Below are positions 7,255 through 15,567 of a stretch of 64,000 nt of DNA, piece after piece. A program made the position numbers and the translations under genes. Under the pieces are notes generated by a model, which was given only the letters and a program-made list of their open reading frames with translations, did not search any database and was not told where the DNA came from. This DNA comes from VXPW01 sp965115815 (lineage in GTDB: Bacteria; Pseudomonadota; Alphaproteobacteria; TMED109): positions 4,216,001-4,280,000 of the forward strand of contig OZ220465.1 in assembly GCA_965115815.1 (NCBI GenBank), in the 5' to 3' direction. Numbering within the stretch: the stretch's first letter is position 1; every line of letters begins with the position of its first letter.

Positions 7255-9120
7255 TCACGCAGGCGCCGAACGCTTCCTCAGGTGGGCGATCAGGGCCGCC
7301 AGGGCCACCGGCGTAACTCCCGGCAAGCGTGCCGCAGAAGCCAGGTTGGCCGGACGCCCCGCTTGCAGAGCATCGGCGGCTTCCGCGGACAGTCCTGCGA
7401 CCGAACCATAGTCGAGGGCGTCCGGGAGCCGGACGCCCGCATCTCGCCGATAGGAGCGGATATCCGCATCTTGGCGCGCCCGATACGGAGCATACAATGC
7501 GTCAGCCGCCAGAATGCCATGCAGGGACGCTTCGATTTCCTGCAACCGAGGACAGACCCGCGCCAGTTGCGGAATGGTGACTCCAGCGTGCCCGAGAAGC
7601 TGCATGGCGCACCGCTGCCGCCCATCATCGGCAACGGCAATCCCATGCCGGCGAACCGCAGCGGTGCTGAGTCGAGTTTCCCGGAGCATCCGGCGCGCAG
7701 CCGTCAGTTTCGCGAGTTTTTCGGCAAAGACCCGCGACCGGGGAAAGCCGACCACCCCGGCCTCCCGCCCCTTCGCCGTCAGTCTCTCATCTGCGTTGTC
7801 AGCCCGCAAATGGAGACGGTATTCGGCCCGCGACGTCAGCATCCGGTAGGGCTCGGGCGCGCCCCTGGTCGTAAGGTCGTCGATCAGGACCCCGATATAG
7901 GCTTCGGTCCGGTCCAGCACCAGCGGCGGCTTTCCGGCCACCTGCGAAGCTGCGCCGATTCCCGCGATCACGCCTTGGGCCGCCGCTTCTTCGTAACCGG
8001 TCGTGCCATTGATCTGGCCGGCAAGGAAAAGGCCGCGAAGGCGTCGGGTTTCCAGCGTCGGGTGCAATTCGCGAGGGTCCACGTAATCGTACTCTATGGC
8101 ATATCCGGGCCGAACCATCCGAACCTCCTCAAGTCCCTCGATCATGCTCAGCATCGTTTTCTGGACTTCGATCGGCAGTGACGTCGAAATCCCGTTGGGA
8201 TACACCACGGAAACGCCGCAGCCCTCCGGCTCCAGAAAGATCTGGTGCCGCGGTCGCTCGGCAAACCGCACCACCTTGTCTTCGATCGACGGACAATAGC
8301 GCGGCCCCCGTCCCTCGATTCGACCGGCATGCATCGCTGTACGATGCAGATTCTCCCTCACCAGTCGGTGCATTGCCTGGTTCGTCCAGGTGACGTGACA
8401 GGGAACCTGTGCCCGGTCGATGGGCCCGGTCATCATCGACAGGGGTTCCGGAACCGGATCTCCTTCCTGGACTTCGAGTCCGCCCCACCGGATGGTCGAG
8501 CCGTCCAAGCGCGGCGGGGTGCCGGTCTTCAGCCGCCCCATTCGAAACCCCATCGCGGACAGGCGCTCGGCCAGTCGAGTGGAAGGAGGGTCTCCAGCCC
8601 GGCCTGCCGGCGTCTCCGACTCGCCCACATGGATCACGCCCCTGAGAAAGGTTCCCGTAGCGACCACCACGGCAGCGGCCCTGAAAACGCGGCCGTCTCG
8701 AAGCCCGATTCCGGTCACCTGCCGTTCCCGGTCCAGCACGAGATCGTCCACGGCACCTTCCACAACCGTCAGATTTCGTTGTTCCCGCAGCAGGCCCTGC
8801 ATCGCCGTTCGATAGCGGTTCCGGTCCGCTTGGCACCTCGGGCCCTGCACGGCCGGACCGCGACTTCGATTGAGTACCCGAAACTGTATCCCGGCCATGT
8901 CCGCTGCACGCGCAATCAATCCATCCAATGCGTCCACTTCCCGCAGAAGATGCCCCTTTCCGACACCGCCGAAGGCCGGATTGCAGGACATGACACCCAC
9001 GGTCGAGAAGGCGTGCGTGACCAGCGCTGTTCGGGCGCCCATGCGCGCGGCCGCTGCAGCCGCCTCACAGCCGGCGTGCCCGCCACCGACCACCATCACG
9101 TCGTATCGCTCCGTAGGCAT
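7255..9120 (-). CDS. mnmG: tRNA uridine-5-carboxymethylaminomethyl modification enzyme MnmG (GidA)
   Basis: A 621-residue FAD enzyme that, with MnmE, installs the cmnm5 group on wobble uridine 34. The dinucleotide-binding motif VVGGGHAGCEAA lies at residues 10-21. MSCNPAFGGVGKGHL, QFRVLNRSRGPAVQGPRCQADR and GTFLRGVIHVG are hallmark segments containing the conserved cysteines. GLFLAGQINGTTGYEEAAAQG is near 370, and the C-terminal helical domain carries SRAEYRL. The ATG at 9120 gives MPTERYDVMVVGGGH. An earlier in-frame ATG falls inside the upstream parS site and adds an unrelated leader. The usual partner mnmE is 5 kb upstream on the same strand, separated by mobile DNA. Confidence 0.97.
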   Translation of the reverse strand: MPTERYDVMVVGGGHAGCEAAAAAARMGARTALVTHAFSTVGVMSCNPAFGGVGKGHLLREVDALDGLIARAADMAGIQFRVLNRSRGPAVQGPRCQADRNRYRTAMQGLLREQRNLTVVEGAVDDLVLDRERQVTGIGLRDGRVFRAAAVVVATGTFLRGVIHVGESETPAGRAGDPPSTRLAERLSAMGFRMGRLKTGTPPRLDGSTIRWGGLEVQEGDPVPEPLSMMTGPIDRAQVPCHVTWTNQAMHRLVRENLHRTAMHAGRIEGRGPRYCPSIEDKVVRFAERPRHQIFLEPEGCGVSVVYPNGISTSLPIEVQKTMLSMIEGLEEVRMVRPGYAIEYDYVDPRELHPTLETRRLRGLFLAGQINGTTGYEEAAAQGVIAGIGAASQVAGKPPLVLDRTEAYIGVLIDDLTTRGAPEPYRMLTSRAEYRLHLRADNADERLTAKGREAGVVGFPRSRVFAEKLAKLTAARRMLRETRLSTAAVRRHGIAVADDGRQRCAMQLLGHAGVTIPQLARVCPRLQEIEASLHGILAADALYAPYRARQDADIRSYRRDAGVRLPDALDYGSVAGLSAEAADALQAGRPANLASAARLPGVTPVALAALIAHLRKRSAPA

Positions 9121-9194
9121 CGTATAGGTTCGAACCGTCCTCCCTGCCGACCGTCCGCACTCCCACCCGGGGGTGACGCCCTTGGGTGTCCGCA

Positions 9195-9210
9195 TGTTTC
9201 ACGTGAAACA
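9195..9210. promoter_or_regulatory. parS centromere site, upstream of mnmG
   Basis: A second perfect TGTTTCACGTGAAACA palindrome, 75 bp upstream of the mnmG start codon and 1,967 bp (end to start) from the first. Flanking bases (CA on one side, TTCCGGTCG on the other) are shared with the first copy. Two sites close together are typical of origin-proximal centromere regions. Confidence 0.93.
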
Positions 9211-9239
9211 TTCCGGTCGTCCGATGGCGATCCGCCTTC

Positions 9240-9604
9240 GATCCCATGTGCTTATAGCAAGGAGACGGATCGGACCGCAGCCTTCGCCATGACCTGCCGG
9301 TCGCCACGGACCGAACCTCCCCGAACCCCGGAACGACGGCACAAGGATCCGATCCCGACAGCCGGCGCCGGCACGGGTCGTAGCCCAGTACGGGCCCGGC
9401 AGTCGTGGACCAGGACGCCCCGGCCGCGTGGGAGGATGCCGATCTCTTCGATCGCCTCCCGGCCGCGCTCGCGATGCGGGAACCTGCACGGTCCGGGTTC
9501 CGTCGGCGACGACAGGGAGCCGTGGGGGCTTGCCGTCGATCCGGAAGACGGCCCCGTCGACGCACAGGGCCGGGCGTGGAAGGAGATGCGCCACGGCGGC
9601 CTCC
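9240..9604 (-). pseudogene. IS66-type transposase remnant, C-terminal piece
   Basis: Minus-strand frames that must be joined by frameshifts give AVAHLL.RPALCVDGAVFRIDGK, VVADGT and HRERGREAIEEIGILPRGRGVLVHDC. These are characteristic of the catalytic half of IS66 TnpC transposases, which read HVDETGFRVDGK, VVADGTLT and EIGILPRFRGVLVHDCW in functional copies. The invariant tryptophan after HDC and the rest of the domain have decayed towards the parS site. Its 5' partner lies at 12058-12697. The two halves were separated by the IS4-type element, whose 9-bp target duplication abuts this piece. Confidence 0.7.
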
Positions 9605-9644
9605 TCCCGGGGCTTTCAATAGCCCGTTGTTGACGCAATCTGGC

Positions 9645-11996
9645 TCATGTGCGGTTCCCTTCTGATTGGACGAATTCGAGTCCGGTCTTGAATTTCCGCC
9701 ACGCCTGCCAGATTTTGGCAGTACCCGGAAGCGGCTGACGTTTGCTGGGCCGGAAGCCCGCCATGCGGGCGAGATCGACCACAAAGGTGCGGATGTCGGG
9801 CGGCTTCCCAGGCGGGGCACGGATGATGCGATAGTACCGGAGCCATCGGTAGAGAACCCCGATTTCGCGGTCGGTGAAGAACTCGAGGGCGGGGCGGTCG
9901 GGCTGATCGCGCGCGAGGCGCTCGAGGTCCATGACCCGCCATGCGGTGATGGCATCGAAAGCGAGGCACTTGCGCAGGTCGTCGGCGTCCTGCAGCTTGC
10001 GTTCTTCGATCCGGGCGCCGACCTTGAGGACCCGGAAGTACTCCTCGATGGTCCAGCGTGCCTCGTACCAGGCGACGATGCGTCGAGCGTGCTGGAGGTT
10101 GGCCTCGCCCTCGGTGGAGAGCAGCACCCCGTGGAGCGGATCGCGGCCCTTGGGCGGCCGGGCTTCCCGGACCGAGACGGCGAGCACGGGCATCGGCGTC
10201 CGGTCGTCCCGGTTCTTCGGCGGCACGAGGTGGACGGCGGCGGCGCGGAGCTCGAGGATCACGGTGCGCTGGAGGCGCGGACGGGGTCCGCCGCAGGCGG
10301 CGAGGTGGACCGTCTTCGTTCCCAGAACCGGCGGCTCCGCCATGGCCTCCCACAGGTCCGCCACGGAGCCGTCGCTGCGGACCACCCGTCGCTGCCGGCC
10401 GCGGTCGGAGCGTACGAGGAGCCCGACGCCGCCGGCGCGCGCCTGTACGAACATTTCCCAGATGTCGCCTTCGCGGTCGCAGACCGTGACCACCCGGGTG
10501 TCGGGGCAGGCGGCGGCCAGCTGGCGGGCGCGTTCGAGTCCCTGAAGCCAGCGCACACTCTCCGGCTTGACCGCGTCGCGGTCCGGGGCTGCCGTGCCCT
10601 CGCGCTCGGTGGCGTCGCGGTCCGGGGCTGCCGTGCCCTCGCGCTCGGTGGCGTCGCGGTCCGGGGCTTCCGTGCCCTCGCGCTGGGTGGCGTTGAGGTC
10701 GATCACGCCGAGCGGGCGGCGGCCCTCGGTCACCGCCAGCGTGAAATGGGCAAGGATTCCCCGGGTGCCCGAGCCCCCGCCTCCAAGGTTCACCAACCCT
10801 TTCGTCTTGCAGTGCCCGTTGTAATTCAGCGTCGTGGTGTCCTGCAGGGCGAGGACGACCCGCTCCTGCCGGCAGCGTTCGACCGTGGCTTCGGCGTGGG
10901 GATCGAGGATGTGTTCCATCGTGACCCGGGCGCTGGACAACAGCCGGTACGCGGCCTTCTGCGCGGCGGCAGACGGGAAGATCACGGGCAGGGACGCGCC
11001 CGGAGCGTTCTCCCAAGCCCGGCCCATCGCCAGCACCCGCTGGCGCACGCGGCCGTCGGGATGCGAACCGCGGCCATACTCGATGTCGGCCCAGTCGGCG
11101 TTCCCGGGCCGCCACGGCTCCGACGTGGTACCGAGGACGGTGCCCCGCTCCCGAGACAGGACCTCTCGCCAGCCCTCGGCCAAGGGCCGGATCCACACCG
11201 CCTTCGGCGTGGTCGCACGGCCTCCCGGCGGCCGGCCCGAGGTCGGTTCGGCGCAGCGGCTCCACCCGGCCGCACGATAGCAGGTGCCGCGGTGCTCGGG
11301 TCCCACATACGTGTAGACCGCCTGCGGCCGGGTCCCGTGCGCCGCCTTCCAGTCCGCGGCCAGGCGCGCCGTCGACCGGGCCAGCACGTGCGAGGCCAGC
11401 CGGGCGACCCGGACGCCGGGCAGCAGGAGAAAGCGGTGCTGCTGGACCAGCTGCACCAGATTCGCGGCTCGCGCCGTCGCCGACCAGCCGATGGCCGCGT
11501 CCCGGGCCGCCTGATGCCAGCCTGCGGCCGTATACCCGAGGCCGCCGAGACGGCCGTGGCGCGACGACACGACCCAGAAGTTGAGTACCTTCCCCGGCCG
11601 GTGCTTCCAACCCTGCGGATGATGGGTCTCCATCATCTCGCGCCAGCGGCGCCGGTCCGGGGCCGCGCCCACCGGGACCAAGGTGACCTCCCCGAGATCC
11701 GCCAGCGTGCACGCCAGCTTCCGGTCCGGGTCGGTGCGCGCCACCTCGCCGCCCGGACGGCCCGGCGTGCGGCACGGACCCGGCCGCGCCTCGGGCAGCA
11801 GGAACCCCGCCCGCTTTGCGATCCCGGGCAGAACCCCGCGCGCCTGGGACACGCAGGGCTGGCCCCGGGCGTTGCGCCAGTCCTCGCGTTCGCACAGCTC
11901 GCGCGCCAGCGCATGACGCGTCCGGCCGGCCTCGGCCGCCGCCGCCTTCAGCCACTCGACCGTGTCGGCGCGGAGATGTCGAAGTCCGACTTGCAT
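9645..11996 (-). CDS. IS4-family transposase with N-terminal DUF4338 (DruA-like) domain
   Basis: A 783-residue protein. Residues 1 to about 290 resemble DUF4338, the domain of DruA in the Druantia anti-phage system: ALARELCEREDWRNARGQPCVS, RFLLLPGVRVARLASHVL and GTCYRAAGW. The C-terminal part is a Tn5/IS4 transposase. It has LALQDTTTLNY (first Asp), TVCDREGDIWEMF (second Asp) and YEARWTIEEYFRVLKVG, which fits the Y-(2)-R-(3)-E-(6)-K signature of IS4. An internal 13-residue unit (ATEREGTAAPDRD) is repeated three times near residue 465. The frame is open throughout, so it may be active. The ATG at 11996 precedes the first conserved helix. Confidence 0.85.
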   Translation of the reverse strand: MQVGLRHLRADTVEWLKAAAAEAGRTRHALARELCEREDWRNARGQPCVSQARGVLPGIAKRAGFLLPEARPGPCRTPGRPGGEVARTDPDRKLACTLADLGEVTLVPVGAAPDRRRWREMMETHHPQGWKHRPGKVLNFWVVSSRHGRLGGLGYTAAGWHQAARDAAIGWSATARAANLVQLVQQHRFLLLPGVRVARLASHVLARSTARLAADWKAAHGTRPQAVYTYVGPEHRGTCYRAAGWSRCAEPTSGRPPGGRATTPKAVWIRPLAEGWREVLSRERGTVLGTTSEPWRPGNADWADIEYGRGSHPDGRVRQRVLAMGRAWENAPGASLPVIFPSAAAQKAAYRLLSSARVTMEHILDPHAEATVERCRQERVVLALQDTTTLNYNGHCKTKGLVNLGGGGSGTRGILAHFTLAVTEGRRPLGVIDLNATQREGTEAPDRDATEREGTAAPDRDATEREGTAAPDRDAVKPESVRWLQGLERARQLAAACPDTRVVTVCDREGDIWEMFVQARAGGVGLLVRSDRGRQRRVVRSDGSVADLWEAMAEPPVLGTKTVHLAACGGPRPRLQRTVILELRAAAVHLVPPKNRDDRTPMPVLAVSVREARPPKGRDPLHGVLLSTEGEANLQHARRIVAWYEARWTIEEYFRVLKVGARIEERKLQDADDLRKCLAFDAITAWRVMDLERLARDQPDRPALEFFTDREIGVLYRWLRYYRIIRAPPGKPPDIRTFVVDLARMAGFRPSKRQPLPGTAKIWQAWRKFKTGLEFVQSEGNRT
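10573..10689. repeat. Three tandem 39-bp units inside the IS4-type transposase gene
   Basis: Three consecutive 39-bp units differ by only a few bases and keep the reading frame. They encode a 13-residue acidic/basic motif. They lie between the first and second catalytic aspartates of the transposase, where IS4 proteins tolerate inserted loops. Confidence 0.8.
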
Positions 11997-12057
11997 GCCG
12001 TCACCATGACGGACGGACCGACGCACGTCAAGTGTGGCGGCATGAAAGCTCCCGGGG

Positions 12058-12697
12058 CGCGAGCGCATCGTGAAGACGCCGGACCTGGCCGACGCAGGTC
12101 GCTTCGGGGAGCCGGAGGCCGGAGGGCGCCTGCAGGAGCGCGACGGTACAGCGCAGGGATGCGCATGGGGGCGACCCCGCAGGTGGAGGACGAGGGCCAG
12201 GATGCCGACGCCGTACTGCACCGGGCCCGGCATGTCGTCGGGGAACCGGCCCTGGGTCCGGCAGTTCGGGCCTTCCTGGATCACGGCGTCGACGCGGTGT
12301 TCGACGACCTCAAACCCGAGGTAGTACCGGATGCGGCGCTCCCGGTCGACGGGATCGACGCCGTCGAGGTCGGCGCCGCAGGGGTCGCCGGCCTCGACGG
12401 CGGTCTGGCGCAGGTCGTCGCCCATCTGCGGGTTCGGCCTCGGGCCCTTGCCGGGGAAGCCGGCGCGCCTTGCTCTCCCGTCCTTCTCCGTCTGCGACGG
12501 CGGCAGGCTGGAGTTCCCGCTTGTCTTGCGCGGGATCTTCCCTGGAAGGACGGCGATCAGGGGGTCGAGCAGAGTGACGGGGACGCCGATCCCGGCATCG
12601 ACATCGTCGTGCACCTGGCCTTCCTTTCGCAGCGCCGCAACCCGGCCCTTCGCTCCTCGAACTGCTCGCGCAGGAACGTGCCGTTCACGCTCGCCAT
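12058..12697 (-). pseudogene. IS66-type transposase remnant, N-terminal piece
   Basis: Starts with an ATG at 12697 giving MASVNGTFLREQFEERR, the N-terminus of one IS66 TnpC lineage. A frameshift near 12640 is needed to reach HDDVDAGIGVPVTLLDPLIAVL, NSSLPPSQTEKDGR and CGADLDGVDPVDRE. CRTQGRFPDDMPGPVQYGVGI is the zinc-finger/leader motif region. A second frameshift near 12180 gives VALLQAPSGLRLPEATC and LHDALAPRE, where the IS4-type element entered. Several disruptions mean it is not functional. Its ATG overlaps the stop of the upstream methylase gene in ATGA. Confidence 0.72.
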
Positions 12698-13359
12698 CAC
12701 GACGCCTCCACCGCCATGACCGCCGCCAGCACCGCGAGCCGCTCGCCCTTGGGCATCGCCCGGTAGCGCCGCGCCCAGCTCTCTGCGAGGCGCCTGATGC
12801 GCTGGCGGTCGAGGGAGTTCCTGCCCGCGCACGTGTGCCAGTGCGGCCGGCCCGGCCCGAAGTTGAACCACAGCTTCTCGGTGACGACGCAGGCGTGGTT
12901 GTTGACCTGGACCTCGGCCGAGCGCCAGCCGGCGAGGTGCGTGTCGTAGAGCCGCGAGGAATAGCCGGAAATCATCACCTGGCAGGGCAGCGACTTGAGG
13001 AGGTCGAGCAGCGCAACATGATCATCGTCCGTGCAGTCGAAGCGGTAGCGGCGGCGAGACCGGCGCGTCGACTGCACGTAGGGTGGGTCGCAGTAGACCA
13101 GTTCGCGGCCCTGGAACGCGAATGTCTCGAGAAAGCGCAGGGCACAGCCATGGTGGAGTTCGACCGGGTAGTCACAGCGGAAGGTGTCGATCGCTCGGCG
13201 GTGGAGGTCGATGCCGATGTTGCGCAGTGCCGGCGGCTTGCGCTTCATGATCGCTCCGCCCCCCAAGTGCGACTCGATATACACGTCATGCGGCGGCAGG
13301 GCCGCGATGATCGCTTGGCAAAGTCCCGCCGTCGCCTTCGATCCGTACCATGCCGACAT
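12697..13359 (-). CDS. D12-class N6-adenine DNA methyltransferase (Dam-like)
   Basis: A 220-residue protein of the D12 class, which methylates adenine in DNA. YGSKATAGLCQAI binds the cofactor region (the usual Y.GGK start). YIESHLGGGAIMKRK is the FxGxG-equivalent motif I (His-Leu-Gly-Gly-Gly here), and GIDLHRRAIDTFR follows. VYCDPPYVQSTRRSRRRY is catalytic motif IV (DPPY). Short size, without the insert seen in E. coli Dam, is typical of phage or plasmid versions. Its stop overlaps the ATG of the IS66 remnant, suggesting the two were cotranscribed. It is flanked by mobile DNA, with no cognate endonuclease nearby. Confidence 0.82.
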   Translation of the reverse strand: MSAWYGSKATAGLCQAIIAALPPHDVYIESHLGGGAIMKRKPPALRNIGIDLHRRAIDTFRCDYPVELHHGCALRFLETFAFQGRELVYCDPPYVQSTRRSRRRYRFDCTDDDHVALLDLLKSLPCQVMISGYSSRLYDTHLAGWRSAEVQVNNHACVVTEKLWFNFGPGRPHWHTCAGRNSLDRQRIRRLAESWARRYRAMPKGERLAVLAAVMAVEAS

Positions 13360-13562
13360 CGCTGCCTCCGACGCGACTCGCCCCCGACGGCCCGTTCATG
13401 GAAGGTCCGTCCTAACGAAGTCAACCGGGAACCTTCGACGGAACCCACCGGCAGGCCACGGAGCCGGCACCGCCGGCCAGCACGAGGAAACCGGCGGCGC
13501 CGGCGCGGGTTTTCCAGACCGCGGTGCCGTCCCCTCGCCCCCCGACGATCCCATGCTAATTC

Positions 13563-13755
13563 GTGTCTGCACGGAAAATCACAACACATTGTATATGCAA
13601 CCATATTTGGAATCCGGGGAACCGAAGATTCCTTCTTTGATGGCATATGATGACATATTCCGCTGAAATCAGGCTGGATTCGATGAATCTTCGCCCTGTC
13701 AATATTGGCTTTTCATTCATGTAATCAGACTCTTAGGAATTTTCCGTGCAGGCAC
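13563..13755. mobile_element. MITE family 1, copy 1 (193 bp)
   Basis: Terminal inverted repeats GTGTCTGCACGGAAAATC and (reverse complement of the other end) GTGCCTGCACGGAAAATTC. It is flanked by the 6-bp direct repeat TAATTC (13557-13562, 13756-13761). It has no coding capacity and is notably AT-richer than its surroundings. Two more copies of exactly 193 bp lie at 42787 and 44809 in the opposite orientation. The termini resemble those of the ISNCY-type elements in this window (GTGCCCGCACCGAAAA), which also duplicate 6 bp. Confidence 0.92.
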
Positions 13756-13935
13756 TAATTCGGAGACACGAAATCCGAATGCGTTGGGGCTCGGATCATC
13801 ATAGATCGCTTCCTTGATCGCAATTTTCGTGCTGAGAAGGTCCGTCCCATCGACCCTTGGCGGCACGATTGCAGCGTGACGCAAACTGTACAATCCCGCC
13901 AGTCGTCGCCGGATTAGCAGCGTGGGATCACCGTG
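13756..13935 (-). pseudogene. Gene fragment between two MITEs, family unknown
   Basis: On the minus strand an open frame without its own start reads LLIRRRLAGLYSLRHAAI, VDGTDLLSTKIAIKEAIYDD and PNAFGFRVSEL, then runs into the MITE and stops there (TGA at 13719-13717). The balanced residue usage, with Lys, Ile, Tyr and Phe, and the lower GC differ from chance frames nearby. I do not recognise the family. It looks like the 3' part of a real gene cut off by the MITE and bounded upstream by the decayed second MITE. Confidence 0.35.
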
Positions 13936-13939
13936 CCCT

Positions 13940-14095
13940 CGCCCCGGGCCGGAAGGAGGGATGAGGCCGGAGACCGGACCGGTTCTTGCTCACCGGAACC
14001 TGCACCTCCGGTCCCCGGCAGCAGGCGAGTGAACAAGAGAAGTGGCTTGACCCGAACGCCGTCAGGAAAAATGGTCCAAGATCAGTATGGGTGAG
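13940..14095. mobile_element. Decayed copy of MITE family 2
   Basis: Aligns over most of its length with the intact family-2 elements at 41865 and 45002. Matching segments include TTCTTG..C.CCGGAAC, GCACCTCCGGTC, GCGAGTGAACAAG, CCGTCAGGAAAAA and ATCAGTATGGGTGAG. The left terminus is barely recognisable and no target duplication is visible, so this is an old insertion. Confidence 0.5.
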
Positions 14096-14221
14096 AATTT
14101 ACGAAACCAGAATGCAAGAATAACAAATGCATTTAGGTACCAGCTCTCAGGTGCCGGACCGGCCTTCAAGCCGAGCATGTCGGGAACCGGGCAACTGCAG
14201 CGACGGATTCCGGACAGTCCC

Positions 14222-15541
14222 CTACTTTCCGATACAGAAGCACGAGAACACTTGGTCGAGGACATCTTCCACGTCAACCCGCCCCGTGATCCGACCCAGG
14301 GCATGCACTGCCGTGCGCAGTTCCTCTGCGACCAGTTCCATCGAATCCGCATCGGACGCATGGCGCAGGGCCTCAACCGCACGAAGCAGCGACATCCTGT
14401 GCCGTGTCCGGGTGAGGGTCAGCCCCGTTTCCGGGTGTCCCCCAAGTCTTGCGATCCTGGCCACCAGGGATTCGAGAAGATCTTCGATACCGGTGCCCGC
14501 GTGACAGGAAATCGCAAGGTCCCCGGTTTCGAACTTCGGGTGCTGGTCCGGCGGCCGGAGATCGGCCTTGTTCCAGACCCGAAGGGTTTGCGCCGACGGG
14601 ATGTCGATCGCCGGACACTCGTCAGAGGCGAGATCCCGCACCACCAGCACCAGGTCCGCCTGCTCCGCCCAGTGCAGTGCCCTGCGAATGCCCTCGCGTT
14701 CGATCGAATCACCCGCCTCCCGGATTCCGGCCGTATCGGCAAGCGTGACCGGCCAGCCCCCCAGATTCAGGTGCACTTCGATGATGTCACGCGTCGTGCC
14801 GGCGGTTTCCGATACGATGGCGGCTTCTCGCCGCACGAGCTCATTCACCAGGCTCGACTTCCCCGAATTGGGCGGACCCAGCACGGCGACGTGAAAACCT
14901 TCCCGCAACCGCTCCCCGCGCCGGGAGTCGTCGAGATGAGCGGCAATGTCACGCGCGAGCGACCGTATCCGGCCGCGATCCACCTCGGCCGTCCCGACAT
15001 CCGCTTCGTCGATGAAGTCCAGCGACGCCTCGGCCTCCGCCAAACCCTGAACCGCTCGGGACCGCCACGAATCGTAGAGAGCGCTCGGTCCTCCCTGCAG
15101 CTGGCGGATCGCCTGGACCCGCTGGAGACGGGTTTCCGCGGCCACCAGGTCTGCAATCCCCTCGGCCTGCAAGAGGTCCAGTTTCCCGTTCGCAAAGGCC
15201 CGTCGAGAAAACTCTCCCGGGTCGGCCGGCCGCACACCGGGAAGTCGGCAAAGCTCGTCGATCACGCCGTCGATGACGGCCCGGCCTCCGTGCACGTGCA
15301 GTTCGCCGACGTCTTCGCCTGTGAAGCTGCCGGGCCCGGGGAAGAACACCGCGAGCCCTTCGTCGAGGGGCTGTGCCCGACCGGCTTCGCGCAGCGCAAC
15401 CCGAACCAGCCGGCGTGGCCGGAGGTCGGTCCCGCACAGGTGGCGAAGGGCCGTGCAGGTGGCCGGACCCGAAACGCGGATGATGCAGACGGCGCTCGGC
15501 GGCGGTCCGCTCGCCGGAGCAACGATCGTGTCTTCCGCCAC
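14222..15541 (-). CDS. mnmE: tRNA modification GTPase MnmE
   Basis: A 439-residue GTPase acting with MnmG on wobble uridine. The N-terminal tetrahydrofolate-binding domain begins EDTIVAPASG and contains SFTGEDVGELHVHGG and RRAFANGKLDLLQAEGIADL. The G domain (about 200-360) has P-loop GPPNSGKSSLVNE, switch TAGTTRD, DTAGIRE and NKAD. The last residues are CFCIGK, the C-terminal catalytic cysteine motif. The GTG at 15541 starts directly before the conserved DTIVA strand; longer frames run through the ferredoxin gene. Upstream ferredoxin is 26 bp away. The accessory block downstream separates it from mnmG. Confidence 0.95.
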   Translation of the reverse strand: MAEDTIVAPASGPPPSAVCIIRVSGPATCTALRHLCGTDLRPRRLVRVALREAGRAQPLDEGLAVFFPGPGSFTGEDVGELHVHGGRAVIDGVIDELCRLPGVRPADPGEFSRRAFANGKLDLLQAEGIADLVAAETRLQRVQAIRQLQGGPSALYDSWRSRAVQGLAEAEASLDFIDEADVGTAEVDRGRIRSLARDIAAHLDDSRRGERLREGFHVAVLGPPNSGKSSLVNELVRREAAIVSETAGTTRDIIEVHLNLGGWPVTLADTAGIREAGDSIEREGIRRALHWAEQADLVLVVRDLASDECPAIDIPSAQTLRVWNKADLRPPDQHPKFETGDLAISCHAGTGIEDLLESLVARIARLGGHPETGLTLTRTRHRMSLLRAVEALRHASDADSMELVAEELRTAVHALGRITGRVDVEDVLDQVFSCFCIGK

Positions 15542-15567
15542 GGGCGCGACCGTCCGACCGTCCGGGT

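Larger units (their letters stand above)
9614..12048 (-). mobile_element. IS4-type insertion sequence, 2,435 bp, with DruA-like domain
   Basis: Bounded by the 9-bp direct repeat CTCCCGGGG at 9605-9613 and 12049-12057. Imperfect terminal inverted repeats begin CTTTCA at both ends and share further matches (GCC, TTGAC). Removing the element plus one repeat joins the two halves of the IS66 transposase in register, giving LHDALAPRE then EAAVAHLL. That independently supports these boundaries. It carries one long gene. A 9-bp duplication suits the IS4/Tn5-like families. Confidence 0.88.

Noticed and set aside
9127..9145. tRNA-like GGTTCGAACC upstream of mnmG
   Set aside because: Only the T-loop-like palindrome is present; no acceptor, D or anticodon arms can be folded around it.
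9666..12719. Plus-strand frame of about 1,000 codons across the IS4-type element
   Set aside because: Antisense to a transposase with clear catalytic motifs; no family motif in this direction.
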